Numbered from the stretch's first letter, positions 13,247-24,444 are shown. The stretch: DNA of 64,000 nucleotides from Flaccisagitta enflata (GCA_965153355.1 OZ231127.1:97030001-97094000); one strand, 5' to 3'. Translations and numbers: made by a program. The notes: generated from the sequence alone by a model not told the origin.

Positions 13247-13502
13247 GTAAGTAAAAAGTAAACATCTATTTCTCTGGAACATACATGGGGAGGGACGCAT
13301 TTGCATATTGTTCAGAGGGGATCACAAATAAGCCATAAATCCAAAATGAGTACAATTCAGAATACAGGTGGAATAAAACGACAATCCTTGGGTACAATTT
13401 GCAGGTAATCAATTACAGCTCGAGGAGGTTACACAGTCTTATCAACAAAATATGTTCCACAAAATCAGAATAGGAAGCTTGAAGGTTTGCAATCCGGAAA
13501 AT

Positions 13503-13504
<2 letters not shown>

Positions 13505-13589
<85 letters not shown>
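13505..13589. repeat. (GT)n microsatellite
   Basis: Pure GT tract followed by the GTTAGTGTATG tail that also occurs inside the tract at 13165. Confidence 0.97.
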
Positions 13590-13591
<2 letters not shown>

Positions 13592-13664
13592 GTGTATGTA
13601 AGTGTGTGTAGTATGCGTCTCTTTGTCTCTCTTGTTCATCTACCTTTCTGAGTAAGTGAATCAA

Positions 13665-13813
13665 AAACAAGGCCGAATACACGGCAATCCAGTCGCAGAC
13701 GGTTGGGCAGGTTGCAGTAATGCAAAAAACGCTAGGAGTTCAAAAATGTGACGGACCGGCGGACGGACCGACTGGCACGGAAAGGTGTAGAGTCGCGTGT
13801 CCCCGACTGAAAA
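13665..13813 (+). mobile_element. Family A element, copy 7
   Basis: AACAAGGCCGAATACACGGC, CAGTCGCAGACGGTTGGGCA, GTGACGGACC, GGTGTAGAGTCGCGTGTCC and CGACTGAAAA. The CCGA tract is nearly absent, so tetramer number varies between copies. Confidence 0.75.
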
Positions 13814-14035
13814 TTATAACAAAGGGATAAAATCTAAGAAGTTGTCATCAGTTTTCATGATTTCTTACGTTTATAATTCACGAATGTCAGTTTTCATTCG
13901 ACTGAAAGTGAATTTTCCACTTGTCAAACGCATTTCTGCTTTTTAAAGAATAGATCGCATGAAAAATGATGTGCGGTCTTTGTCGGTTTGTCGGTTTTTG
14001 ACGAAAGAAAAAAATGTTTATTCTTGATTTTATTT

Positions 14036-14362
14036 GAATTCATATCTTTTTTTTTTTTTTTGGTTTTTGTTTATCAAAATTTTACCGAGACATCTTTTTT
14101 TATTCACTTTTTTTCTTTTCATTCTCATTTTGATTTATTTCTTGCATTGTATTCCTGAATTTTTAAAGTTGATATCCACATGTTATGTCCGTCCGTCGGA
14201 CCGCCCGATGTCTTGAAGCGTGTGTATTCTAGATGAATTCTTTTATCAAAATTTTACCGAGACAGCTTCTTCTTTTTATTCATTTTTTTCTTTCATTTCC
14301 ATTTTGATTTTTCCTTTGTATTCTTGAATTCTTAAAGATGAATTTCCATGAATAGTTATGTA
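14036..14362. repeat. Two-copy direct repeat, about 195 bp apart
   Basis: TATCAAAATTTTACCGAGAC, then ATTTTGAT, GTATTC and AAAG blocks occur at 14073-14190 and again at 14243-14362. A family A-like fragment (TTTGCCCAACTGTCCGCGAG) follows at 14368. Confidence 0.6.
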
Positions 14363-14438
14363 GCTCTGCCTTTGCCCAACTGTCCGCGAGTTTTGCCATA
14401 TATTGAGCTTGTTGTTTCACACAAGAAATTGTACGTCT

Positions 14439-14492
14439 ATACTGTACTGTACTGTACTGTACTGTACTGTACTGTACTGTACTGTACTGTAC
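14439..14492. repeat. (ACTGT)n pentanucleotide repeat
   Basis: About ten perfect TACTG units. Confidence 0.97.
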
Positions 14493-15177
14493 GACTATAA
14501 TTCTTCAGGAGGTGATGGAATTGCCTCAGTCCTATATGAGAGTGGGGGGGGGATTTCGGTGATCTAGATTTAGCGACGAGTCCTATGCGACATCCTCGTA
14601 GTTGTTGGGACAACCACTTCGTCGATAAGAACCTATCTCGTGATTTTTATCTATCCCTTTTTCAGAATTCCGTCCTATTCCGATTTTTGCATTGATTACG
14701 AAATCGTAAATCAAGTGAACACATACTCTAAAAAATTCAAATCATCCCACGAGGCAGCGGGCACGTGAGCTGAGCGACTGATCCAAATGAGCAGTGCGAG
14801 GAAACAAACTCATCCCTTTTCAAACACAATTGGCACGTGTAGAAACAGCCCCAAAGACTAGTTATCTCACTTTATATGCATGAATTCTGTCTTATATAAT
14901 CCAGATACTTGGATACCCACTTTCAGTTCTTATGTATCTTATATATCTTCATATCTCATATAAACCAGATATTTAGATACCCACTTTCAGTTCAGGTTGA
15001 TTTTGGACAGACCCCGCTGCACCAACCGATGAAGAGGATGCAGTATGTAGTAACTCGATGGGAAATAAAAGGAGTAAAATTCCAACTACAGATGAACCTT
15101 CTAAAAACGGATTTCAAAGGACCAAACATTTCTATTATTTGTAGCCAGATTCCTATCATCGCTAACACAGAAAAAAA
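14493..15177. other. Unique stretch with a short direct repeat
   Basis: GATACCCACTTTCAGTTC occurs at about 14914 and 14977. A 124-codon frame at 14909-15283 runs into a family A copy and has no recognisable domain. No gene is supported. Confidence 0.5.
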
Positions 15178-15306
15178 ACAAGGCTGGAAACACAGATGGA
15201 CGGTTGGGCAGGAGCAGTTAGAAAACCGCTCGGAATTAAACAAAGTTTGTAACATACCAACCTACCGAGACAGCAAGGTGTAGAGTTGCGTGTCTGCGAC
15301 TAAAAA
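15178..15306 (+). mobile_element. Family A element, copy 8 (internally deleted)
   Basis: AACAAGGCTGGAAACAC, GACGGTTGGGCAGGAGCAG, then directly CCTACCGAGACAGCAAGG and GAGTTGCGTGTCTGCGACT with AAAAA. Confidence 0.7.
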
Positions 15307-15725
15307 TGACATGAAGGGATAAAGATTTCTTATCCGTTATAGGTGGATTTCCGTTACTCTTGGGTTTGTTATAGCGGGGTAAAACTGTACTTTCTTTTAT
15401 GCGCGAGTAAAGACCAGAAAGACTACGTTTCCAGAAAAGGTTGAACGCTCGAACATTAATATTATAATCTCATGACATTTGGAAAATTCAATCAATCAAA
15501 GAATTCCCTCGTTTTTTATTTCCAAGGTTTTTCGGTCGCACGCGGCTCTGCTAACTCGATATATTCTTTCTCCCATTTCTTTCTTTCTTTTTCATTTTTC
15601 TTTCTCTTTCTTGTCTTCTTTCGTTTTCCCTCTCTTTTCTTTCTTTATTTTTTTCTCTTTCATACCTTCTTTCGTTTTCCCTCTTCCTTCCTACCCCTTT
15701 TTCATTTCTTTTCTTTTTTTCTTCC

Positions 15726-15899
15726 CTTTTTAGTCGCGGACACGCGACTCTACACATTACCGTGTTGGTCGGTAGGTCGGTATGTCGGTCGGTCCGTCCG
15801 TCCGTCGGTCCGTCATATTTTTGAATTCCGAGCGTTTTTCGCATTACTGCTCCTGCCCAACCGTCCGCGACTGGATTGCCTTGTATCCGGCCTTGTTTT
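15726..15899 (-). mobile_element. Family A element, copy 9 (near-complete)
   Basis: TTTTTAGTCGCGGACACGCG, GGTCGGTAGGTCGG tetramers, TTTTTGAATTCCGAGCG, ACTGCTCCTGCCCAACCG, then GTATCCGGCCTTGTTTT. It lies inside a T/C-rich tract. Confidence 0.8.
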
Positions 15900-15904
15900 C
15901 TTTC

Positions 15905-16110
15905 GATGTGTAGATGCCTTCAATTTTTTCGCATTTGCTTTCTTTCATTTTGTCTTTCTTTCTTCCTTCCTTTCTTCCTTCCTTCCCCTTTTTCATTTCT
16001 TCACATTTTTTTTTTGGTTTTTGGTTTTTCTTTCAATTTGTAGATGCCTTCAATTTTCTCGCATTTGCTTTCTTTCATTTTGTCTTTCTTTCTGTCTTTC
16101 TTCCTTTCGT
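15905..16110. repeat. 131-bp direct duplication
   Basis: TGTAGATGCCTTCAATTTT, then GCATTTGCTTTCTTTC occurs at 15908 and 16039. Confidence 0.7.
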
Positions 16111-16126
16111 CATTCCTTTAGTCATG

Positions 16127-16358
<232 letters not shown>

Positions 16359-16397
16359 TTTTTTTTTTTTATATCTTTTGTTTGTTTCTCTCTTTTT

Positions 16398-17090
16398 TGG
16401 GCAGCGGCCCCGGAGGGGCCGATGACCTATGATTCCACATAGGGCAATTTTCTCCGGTTTCCGTGTGTCCGTCTGTCTGTCCGTCCCCCCCCCCCCCCGA
16501 AACCTCAAACCAGGCTTCTCAGGCCTAAAATCAAGCCTCTCAGACCCAAAATCAGGGCTCTCAGACCCAAAATCAGGCTTTCCAGGCCTCAAATTAAGCC
16601 TCTCAGACCTCAAATTAGACCTTTGAGACCCTAGATTGGACCTCTCAGACCACAAATTAAGCCTCTCAGATCCAAAATCAAGCCTCAGATCCAAAATGAA
16701 GCCTCTCAAACCTCGATGTAGGCCTTTCAGACCCCCAGTCAAGCCTCTCAGACCCCAAATCTGGCCTCTCCAGCCAAAAAGCAGACCTCATATTCCCTAA
16801 ATCAGACCTCCAAGACCCATATTCAGACATCTTAGCCCCCAAAATCAGCTTCTCAAACCTTCATTTGTTCATGTCCCCTCCACCCAAGCACAATTCACTC
16901 TTCTCAGCTCTGGCCTCAAATGAGGCCCATTGGTCAACAAACAGAAAATGAAAACTGGAGAAAATTGCCCTATGTGGAATCATAGGTCATCGGCCCCTCC
17001 GGGGCCGCTGCCCCTCTCAACGTCTCATCCTTACATACACCAACATAGGGGCATCGGGTACCGCTGACCATGTAACGCTTTTGCGACTAT
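16398..17090 (+). mobile_element. Family F element, copy 1 (21-bp units)
   Basis: GGGCAGCGGCCCCGGAGGGG start, hairpin CCTATG-ATTCCA-CATAGG, poly-C, 21-bp units such as AGACCCAAAATCAGGGCTCTC, then the reverse complement of the start (CATAGGTCATCGGCCCC), GGGGCCGCTGCCCCT, GGGGCATCGGGTACCGCTGA and AACGCTTTTGCGACTAT. It has F-type ends with E-like 21-bp spacing. Confidence 0.75.
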
Positions 17091-17180
17091 CTCTTTCTTT
17101 CTTTTCTTTTTTCTTTTCTTTTTTTTTTTTTTTTTGTTTCTTCCCTTCTTTTTGTCTTTCTTTCTTCCTTTGTTCCTTTT

Positions 17181-18084
17181 TGGGCAGCGGCTCCGAAGGG
17201 GCCGATGACCTATGCTTCCACACAGGAGAAATTTCTCCTTCTCCTCCTCCGTACCCCCCCCCCCACTTTCAGCCTTGAGACCCAAATCCAAGCCTTGAGG
17301 CCCAAATCATAGCCTTGAAACCCCAATCACAGCCTCAAGGTCCAAATTCCAGCCTTGAGGCCAAAATCCCATCCTCGAGGCCAAAATCCCATCCTCGAGG
17401 CCAAAATCCCATCCTCGAGGCCAAAATCCCATCCTCGAGGCCAAAATCCCATCCTCGAGGCCAAAATCCCATCCTCGAGGCCAAAATCCCATCCTCGAGG
17501 CCAAAATCCCATCCTTGAGGCCCAAATCCCAGCCTCAAGGCCCAAACCCCTGTCTTGAGGCCCAAACCCCAGCATGAAGGCCCAAACCTCAGCCTTGAGG
17601 CCCAAATCCCAGCATGAAGGCCCAAATCCCAGCATGAAGGCCCAAACCCCTGTCTTGAGGCCCAAACCCCAGCATGAAGGCCCAAACCTCAGCCTTGAGG
17701 CCCAAATCCCAGCATGAAGGCCCAAATCCCAGCATGAAGGCCCAAACCCCAGCCTTGAGGCCCAAACCCCAGCCTTGAGGCCCAAACCCCAGCCTTGAGG
17801 CCCAAACCCCAGCATGAAGGCCCAAATCCCAGCATGAAGGCCCAAATCCCAGCCTCCAGGCCCAAATCCCGGCCTTGAGGCACAAATCCTAGCCACAAGG
17901 CTCTAATCCCTGCCTTCAGGATCAAATCCCAAATGCAAGGCCCCAATTCCAGCCTCCAGGCTAAAAAAAACAGCATAGGTCATCGGCTCCTTCGGGGCCG
18001 CTGCCCCTCTCACCACCTCACACCCTCATACACTCACATAGGGGCAACGGGTACCGCTGACCATCTAACGCTTTTGCGACTATT
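17181..18084 (+). mobile_element. Family F element, copy 2 (20-bp units)
   Basis: TGGGCAGCGGCTCCGAAGGG and CCGATGACCTATGCTTCCAC start, poly-C, then about 34 units of 20 bp. At 17359-17515 they are eight near-identical copies of GAGGCCAAAATCCCATCCTC. Right side has CATAGGTCATCGGCTCC, GGGGCCGCTGCCCCT, AGGGGCAACGGGTACCGCTG and CTTTTGCGACTATT. The long WDFGLEDGIL-type frames are translations of the 20-bp unit. Confidence 0.8.
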
Positions 18085-18142
<58 letters not shown>

Positions 18143-18236
18143 TTTCTTTCTTACTCTCTATCTCTCTTTCTTTCTTTCTTCCATTCATTCTATCTTTCTC
18201 TCTTTCTCTCTTTCTCTCTTTCTCTCTTTCTTTGTC
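18083..18236. repeat. (TTTC)n / (CTTT)n microsatellite
   Basis: Starts exactly where the F copy ends in GCGACTATT and degrades to TCTCTTTC. Confidence 0.9.
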
Positions 18237-18770
18237 TTTAATTGCTTTTCATTGATTACAATTTCTTTTCCTTTTCTGCATGAAATTTACCAATGTTGAA
18301 CTTTGCGAAAACTTTGGTACTGATTACTCACCACCTCAAGTTTCCCTTTTAGCAATTACTCACCACCTCAACAAGTCCAATTTGCGAAGTGGTAACCAGA
18401 GGCGTAGGAGGAGGGACTGCCGGGACTGCAGTGGCAGCTCTCTTAATCAGGAGTTGTTGGGTCACAAAAAAGAAAAGGGACAAGAGAAGGAAAAAAGAGG
18501 AGAAGAGGGAAAAAAGAATGAGGAGAAAAACAATAATTGTCATGAAATGTCTGTTGATGAAAAATCGATTGTTAGGGATTAAAAACTAAGAAGTTCATTC
18601 CTTGAGTACGGCAGTGGTAATAATTTTTTTACAGTTTTAGGGAAAAAATCCACAAGTGAGTTTGTGCTGGGACAATAAACATGTTGGACACAACGTGGAG
18701 GTGGAAGTCCTTAATTCTTTAGTTAAGAATTTTAACTCTCCTTTGCCAATGAGCATAATGATACAATGAA
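18237..18770. other. No gene recognised
   Basis: ATTACTCACCACCTCAA occurs twice (18325 and 18355). Overlapping frames of 66-102 codons become Lys/Glu-rich in the purine tract 18460-18560. Nothing supports a gene. Confidence 0.5.
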
Positions 18771-18830
18771 CAGGAGACGCAGGTCACAATATCGTTTCGG
18801 ACGGGTGGGCAGGTACTTTGTCTTCAACCT
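18771..18830 (+). mobile_element. Family A 5'-region fragment
   Basis: GGTCACAATATCGTTTCGGA and CGGGTGGGCAGG match the start region of the copies at 24186 and (inverted) 661. The element is then interrupted by family E sequence. Confidence 0.5.
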
Positions 18831-18867
18831 GCATGCCTCATGCCCCCTCACCAACATACATACTCAA

Positions 18868-19370
18868 ACAGGTCGCCCAGGGGCAATATGTGGTCAGCGA
18901 TACAGGAAGCAGGCCAGTGGCTCCCAAGGGGACGAAGTCCTGTAGAACACAGGGGGACTTTCGTTCGTCAGTCCGTTCATCTGTTCGTCCATCCATCCAT
19001 TCGTCCGTCCGTCTGTTCCCCCCTTAGGCCCTTTCAGGCCTGAAATCCGCCCTCTCAGGCCTGAGGTCTACCCTTTCAGGCTTTGAATCTACCCTCTCTG
19101 GCCTTAAATCTGAGAACGCTGATTTAAGCCCTAAGAGGACAGATTTCAGGCCAGAGAGGGCAGATTTCAGGCCTGAGAGGGCAGATTCAAGGTTTGAGAG
19201 GGCAGATTTCAGGCCTGAGAGGGTAGATTTCAGGCCTGAGAGGGCAATTTTCAGGCCTGAGAGGGCTTAAGAGGGGGATGAACGGATGATCAAATGGACG
19301 AATGGATGAACGGACGGAAGAACGAAAGTCCCCCTGTGTTCTACAAGACTTCATCCCCTTCAGGGTTCTT
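18868..19370 (+). mobile_element. Family E element, copy 2
   Basis: AGGTCGCCCAGGGGCAATAT and GTGGTCAGCGATAC, then GGGGACGAAGTCCTG and the CCTGT-AGAAC-ACAGG hairpin, 21-bp units in both orientations and the reverse-complement cap (CCTGTGTTCTACAAGACTTC), truncated at CAGGGTTCTT. Here the terminal-hairpin side lies at the left, opposite to copy 1. Confidence 0.75.
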
Positions 19371-19451
19371 ACCTTCTCATTTCTCTTCCCTTCTCTTCGC
19401 TTCCTTTCTTTGCTGGAAAGGATTCCACCAGGTAATCTGTAACGTTAAATA

Positions 19452-19750
19452 GTGAGATTAAACCCCGAGGTTGCTGGAATTGCTCGGGTTTTGCCCGGGG
19501 TTGCTCGGGGTTGCTCAGGGTTGATGCTATTATTTGTCATTGTTTCTATCAATTCAACCCCGAGCAACCCCGAGCAAACCCTGAGCAAACCCCGAGCTTG
19601 GGTTGCTTGGGGGTTACTCGGGGTTACTCGGGGTTACTCGGGGTTGATACTACTATTTGTTATTGTTTCTAACAATGCAACCCCGAGCAACCCCGAGCAA
19701 CCCCGAGAAACCCCGAGCAACCCCAAGCAACCCCCGGGGTTTAATCTCAC
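19452..19750. mobile_element. 299-bp foldback built of 10-bp repeats (family K)
   Basis: Perfect 16-bp terminal inverted repeats: GTGAGATTAAACCCCG at 19452 and its complement ending at 19750. Inside are two successive hairpin modules, each made of GGGGTTGCTC/GGGGTTACTC decamers, a TTATTTGT...ATTGTTTCTA loop and the complementary decamers (AACCCCGAGC). Single copy in the window. No open frame of interest. Confidence 0.75.
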
Positions 19751-19921
19751 CCAAGATTACGAGGTGGATTCTTCCTTATCTTATTCTTGAGTTCCTATTG
19801 TGTTTAAATAAATGATCATGCTATCAGGGAAAAACAAGGAAAGCCTCGTAGAGAAAATGCAAGCTCTCGTATTGCTGCCGCCGGCTAACTTTCACGCAAT
19901 GTTGTCACACTTCGCAAAAAA

Positions 19922-20209
19922 AAAGAAAACAACATTATTATTAACTGCCCTCTTGGTTCAAATATTTGGCGAGGGAGTGGATATTCTAGCCATGATGCGC
20001 TAGTTGAGAACTTGAGCATTACAACTAGGTCTGCAGCAAAAAGAAACAAGCCCGACCAGGCAACGATGTGTCCGGACTGTGTCTCTGCGTGTACTGAACG
20101 TGTGAACATAGAGAGACATATGGACAAATACAGAAGAAGCGTTTATACAAGGTGTGAACCCGCTAAAACTGTAGCACCCCCTTACAGATCAAACTACAGC
20201 AATAAATAG
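19922..20209 (+). pseudogene. Possible zinc-finger-containing frame, unrecognised
   Basis: An open frame without an early ATG runs to TAG at 20209. It reads NCPLGSNIWRGSGY, a basic stretch (TTRSAAKRNK) and MCPDCVSACTERVNIERHM, which resembles a C2H2 finger (two Cys at 20069 and 20078, His at 20117) with Tyr in place of the last His. The downstream end overlaps the left arm of a foldback element, so it could be part of a transposon protein or a chance frame. I do not recognise a family. No start or splice acceptor is convincing. Confidence 0.3.
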
Positions 20210-20730
20210 TTAGTATTGGGTCATAAATCATAGTTTAGGATTTTACAAGTGGCGCCACTAGGGTGACTTTGAAATTTCCTCTCCAGTTTGGAGTTATGGC
20301 ATAAAATCTTTAATTCTGTGAATATATTCAAAAGAATCTATAGTCGCGTGCACGCGACTCTACAACTCGCTTTGTATGTCGGTTGGTTGGTTGGTTGATT
20401 GGTTGGTTGGTTGGTTGGTCACATTTTACTTTTTTTTATGATTTTATTTCTTTAACCTCACTGCTCCTGTCCAAATGGTCTAGTGACCTCAAATATGGCC
20501 CCTACTCACCCGCATGCGACTTCAGTAGCCGTGTATCTGGCCTTGTTATAAGCTATATCTTGAGTTAAAAGTCAAAATTCAAAAATCGCTCTATTGGCGC
20601 CACTTGTATTGATACAAATATTCTTTCTATTCCCCAAAAGCCTTTGTAATGTAATTGGTTAATGCTGTACGTGGGGGTGCTACAGTTTTTAGGGGGTTTA
20701 CGCCTTGTATTTAGCACTTCTCTGCAGACA
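20128..20730. repeat. Foldback interrupted by a family A copy
   Basis: Left arm (TACAAGGTGTGAACCC, CTGTAGCACCCCC, ACAAGTGGCGCCACTA) is matched in reverse by the right arm (TTGGCGCCACTTGT at about 20594, GGGGGTGCTACAG at 20671, GGTTTACGCCTTGTAT). AGTGGCGCCACT at 20249 is a perfect 12-bp palindrome. The family A copy at 20339-20547 occupies the centre. Confidence 0.65.
20339..20547 (-). mobile_element. Family A element, copy 10 (GGTT subfamily)
   Basis: AGTCGCGTGCACGCGACT palindrome, ACTCGCTTTG, GGTT tetramers, TTTTATTTCTTTAACCTCAC, CCCACTCACCCGCATGCGAC-like box and GTGTATCTGGCCTTGTTAT. Confidence 0.75.
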
Positions 20731-20811
20731 GATGCAACGACTGAGTAATGAAAAATGCTCGCGAAACATGTTTGTCGATCATTTGATTCAGTGTAGGCTC
20801 TCAACGTGGCA

Positions 20812-20912
20812 ATAAACAGCCAACGGACGGACATATGGATGGACGGACGGACAGACAAACGGATAGACAAACCCTCTCATAGAGATGCGTTCCTGACGGA
20901 CGCATCTAAAAA
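20812..20912 (+). mobile_element. Family A relative with GATGCGT hairpin, copy 11
   Basis: GGAC/GACA tetramers, then AGATGCGT-TCCTGACGG-ACGCATCT (perfect 8-bp stem) and AAAAA. Layout matches family A but the hairpin bases differ. The copies at 24186 and 29144 end similarly. Confidence 0.55.
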
Positions 20913-21049
20913 CACGTATTTTAAACTTCTTACAATTCAATACTCAATACTCAATATCTGTCCTTTCCTTCGTTTTCTTTTCTCTTTTCATTTTTCATTT
21001 CTTGTTTGTTTTTAAATCACCGTCTTTCACCACCCACATACGACCTTGT

Positions 21050-21181
<132 letters not shown>

Positions 21182-21336
21182 TAACTTTCAACTTTCTTGT
21201 GTCATAAATTTTAGTTTTTCCTTAAAGACGTTCAAGAAATAATTCATTTTACAGCTGTTTAAACTCGAGGCCGGTGCAGTGTTTGGGAAATGATTCATGT
21301 AAGGGTAAAACTGAGCGTGGTCTTTAAATGGACTCA

Positions 21337-21592
21337 GGGCGTGTTTCTAGTGGTGACCAAAAACGCGTTTGTTTTGGAGAAACGCGTTCATAGCATGAAC
21401 ACATGTTTAAAAATTTCAACCGTCCCACTAGGGAGTGAGCAAAATGAGTGAGCGAGCCCGTGAACAAAGCGAGCGTAGCAAAGCGGAGCGCTGCGGAGCG
21501 AGTGAGCGGAGTGAGTGGTGCGAGCGAACAAATGTAGTGAGCGACCGAGTGGCCCGTTCAAAACACGGTTGTCTCTGACTGGAAACGCCTCC
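21337..21592 (-). mobile_element. MITE family G, copy 1 (TSD TCA)
   Basis: Ends GGGCGTGTTTCTAGTG and CTGGAAACGCCTCC, flanked by TCA on both sides (21334-21336 and 21593-21595). The interior is (GAGCGAGT)-like GCGAGC octamers. A 3-bp duplication and G-rich termini fit PIF/Harbinger-type (Tourist-like) MITEs. Confidence 0.75.
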
Positions 21593-21641
21593 TCATTCAC
21601 GGGGATCCATTCTCTCTGATTGATTTTTTTGAACTCTTTTT

Positions 21642-21790
21642 TTTTTTTGGTCATGGACACGCAACTCTATGAGTGGTTACGCCCGTCCGTTTGTCCGTCC
21701 ATCCGTCTGTAGGAGGGGTGTAGATTTGGGTTGTATATCCCAACCATCGCCAACGATCTTGAGACCCCGCGTCACTTGTTTTCAACAATA
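21642..21790 (-). mobile_element. Family A element, copy 12 (degenerate)
   Basis: TTTTGGTCATGGACACGCAA, CCGTCCGT tetramers, TTGAGACCCCGCGTCAC at the right. Confidence 0.5.
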
Positions 21791-22265
21791 GTACGTACCT
21801 CAAAGCAGGGGTTGTTTTGCCAAAGGACTCAGAGAAAAAAAAACTTGTTGCGAAGGAACCAACCCTTTCCCTTCTGTGATGGAAAATCTAGATTATCGTA
21901 AAAAAAAAGCACCAAAAGCCAAATTGCATTTCTCTTATATGAATTGGCCATCCATGCAGTAACTAATTGTGGTCAACAAAAAGATAACCAATTCATATCT
22001 ATAATCTAATTCGGCCTAATGTTGGCAAATATAAGAGTCAAAAGTCAAAATTGATGTTTTTTACAGTAGTAATGTTTGTTTGAATTTCTTTCTAGACAAC
22101 TTTCCCCGCGGCTGTACAACGTTCAGGATCAGTCGTTTAGTTGGTTGGTCGGTTGTACGGCTGGTTGGTTGGTCGGTCTGTGGGTTGGTTGAATGATTTG
22201 TCAGTCAATGGGCAGATCAATTTGTCGGCCGCACGGTCAGTCTCTTACACACACTTAATGTTATT
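21791..22265. other. No gene recognised
   Basis: AT-rich unique sequence, then GGTTGGTCGGTTGTACGG tetramers at 22140-22195 that may be an A-family relic. Confidence 0.5.
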
Positions 22266-22269
22266 GGTT

Positions 22270-22804
22270 TTTGGGCAGCGGCTCAGAAGGGGACGAAGTC
22301 CTGTAGAACACAGAGGACTTTCGTTCCTTCATTCATTCGTCCATCCGTTTGTTCGTTTGTACCCCCCAGGCCTTCTCAGGCCTGAAATCTGCCCTCTCAG
22401 GCTTAAAATCTGCCTTCTCAGGCCTGAAATCTGCCCTCTCAGGCCTTGAATCTGCCCTCTCAGACTTGAAATTTGCCCTTTCAGGCCTGAAACCTGACCT
22501 CTCTCGCTTTGAATCTGCCCTCTCAGGCCTGAAATCTTCCCTTTCAGATTCAAGGCCTGAGAGGGCAGATTTCAGGCCTGAGAGGACAGATTTTAGGCCT
22601 GAGAGGGCAGATTTCAGGCCTAAGAGGGCCTGGGGGGGTGGACGGACGGATGGACGGACAAATGAACAAAGGAAAGTCCCCTGTGTTCTACAGGACTTCG
22701 TCCCCTTCGGGGCCGCTGCCCTGCCTCTTATTCCAATTTACAACCATGCAAAGCAGGGCAACGGGTATCGCTGACCACATATTGCCCTTGGGCGACCTGT
22801 TCTG
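22270..22804 (+). mobile_element. Family E element, copy 3 (near-complete)
   Basis: TTTTGGGCAGCGGCTCAGAA start, CCTGT-AGAAC-ACAGA hairpin, 21-bp units, orientation switch near 22552, cap GTCCCCTGTGTTCTACAGG, GGGGCCGCTGCCCTG, AAAGCAGGGCAACGGGTATC, TGCCCTTGGGCGACCTG. Same layout as copy 1. Confidence 0.8.
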
Positions 22805-22954
22805 TTTCTTGTTTCTTGTTTTTTGTTTTTGTTTTTTGTTCTTTTTTAGTTTTTTTAACAAACTGTTTTAGAATAACTTCCCATGTCATGATTGATAACT
22901 GATGAGCCTCGTTTCTATACAACCCTTTGCATATAGACTCAAATGGCTGGTAGC

Positions 22955-23083
22955 CATGACTTGTCGCTTGAATGGTAGCCGTGTTTCCGGCCGTGTTCCT
23001 TTACGACCTTTTGCATATAGACTCACTCATCTGGTAGCCATGTATCCGGCCGTGTATCCGGCCGTGTATTCAACCTTGTTGTT
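22955..23083 (-). mobile_element. Family A 3' fragments running into the assembly gap
   Basis: GTAGCCATGTATCCGGCCGTG is repeated with spacing and ends CAACCTTGTT just before the N run. Tandemly repeated A-family ends may have caused the gap. Confidence 0.5.
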
Positions 23084-23116
23084 NNNNNNNNNNNNNNNNN
23101 NNNNNNNNNNNNNNNN
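23084..23116. other. Assembly gap (33 N)
   Basis: Run of N. Any frame across it is meaningless. Confidence 1.
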
Positions 23117-23289
23117 ACATACACACGGAGAATGGATTGATAGAAACAAATTGATTGTTGAATGAAAACATAGGGTGGGCATCCTATCAAGGGACGAGGT
23201 AGAATGGAATGGATGTGAGTGGGAAGGTAATGGACTGAAATGGTTATAGACAGTGTAACCACCATACTACATTGCTGATACATACTGAA

Positions 23290-23472
23290 GCGGTGGTGTG
23301 CAGGTGGGCAGGGGTCATATTTGAGGTCACCTGACCATTTGGGCAGGAGCAATGAGATCAAAGAAATAAAATCATGATAAAAAATAAAGTGTGACCAACC
23401 GACCGACCGACCGATCTACCGACCAACCGACGGAAAAGCGGGTTGTAGAGTCGCGTGCACGCGACTAAAAAT
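23290..23472 (+). mobile_element. Family A element, copy 14 (GGTT subfamily)
   Basis: GGTGGGCAGGGGTCATATTT, GGGCAGGAGCAATGAGATC, AAATAAAATCATGATAAAAA, CCGA tetramers, GTTGTAGAGTCGCGTGCACG and CGACTAAAAA. Near-complement of the copy at 20339. Confidence 0.75.
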
Positions 23473-23760
23473 GTCACAAATTTTGTATTCAAGTAATTCG
23501 ACGCTTTACAATTACGCTTACTACTACTTCAAAGCCCCCATTTCAAACACCAATTCTCCTTCCCCCTCACACCTCTGTCAGATGTCATACTGCACTGGCA
23601 TTTATTTTTTTCATCTTGTACATTCAATTTCTTTTGATTTTTTCTTCTCCCTTCCCACTTTCGATTCAATCAATCTCAGGTCTCAGAGATGGCAGAGAAA
23701 AGTTCAATGACACCACACATATTCAAATCGTAGTTTGAGGAAAAGAGTGCAAGTGTTTGT

Positions 23761-24044
<284 letters not shown>

Positions 24045-24185
24045 AATAAGAGACAGGCCTATTGTCGGTCACAAAGATTGGCGAAGGAGTGTTTCATGTA
24101 TGCGAGTAACCGAGTACCTTCCTCGAGGTCATAAGGTCATTCCGTTTATGGTTAACTTCAACTGGGGCAAAGAACGAAAGAAAGA

Positions 24186-24432
24186 AAGAACAAGTGACGC
24201 GGGGTCACAATATCGTTTTGGACGGGTGGGCAGGGACAGCCCACCTGCATCCAGACATAATGCCTCACCAACCCTTCAACACGGGACACATAGTCAGAAA
24301 AGCTTCTCGAAACGCTCGTTTCACTTTTCGACTCACAAAGCCATGAACGGAGCTGACTGACTGGATGGACGACTGACGGATGATCGACGGACGACAAAAG
24401 GTTTTTATAGAGATGCGTGTCCGCAACTAAAA
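24186..24432 (+). mobile_element. Family A relative, copy 15
   Basis: GACGCGGGGTCACAATATCG, CGGGTGGGCAGG, ACGACTGACGG tetramer relics, then GAGATGCGTGTCCGCAACTA and AAAAA. Confidence 0.6.
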
Positions 24433-24444
24433 AGAAAAAGAAGA

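Noticed and set aside
17327-17976. 189-codon Trp/Gly/Leu-rich frame (GFWPRGWDFGLEDG-like)
   Set aside because: The 20-bp family F minisatellite read in three frames. 20 is not a multiple of 3, so the frame cycles through the unit.
23023-23361. Open frames across the N run
   Set aside because: They read through unknown bases.
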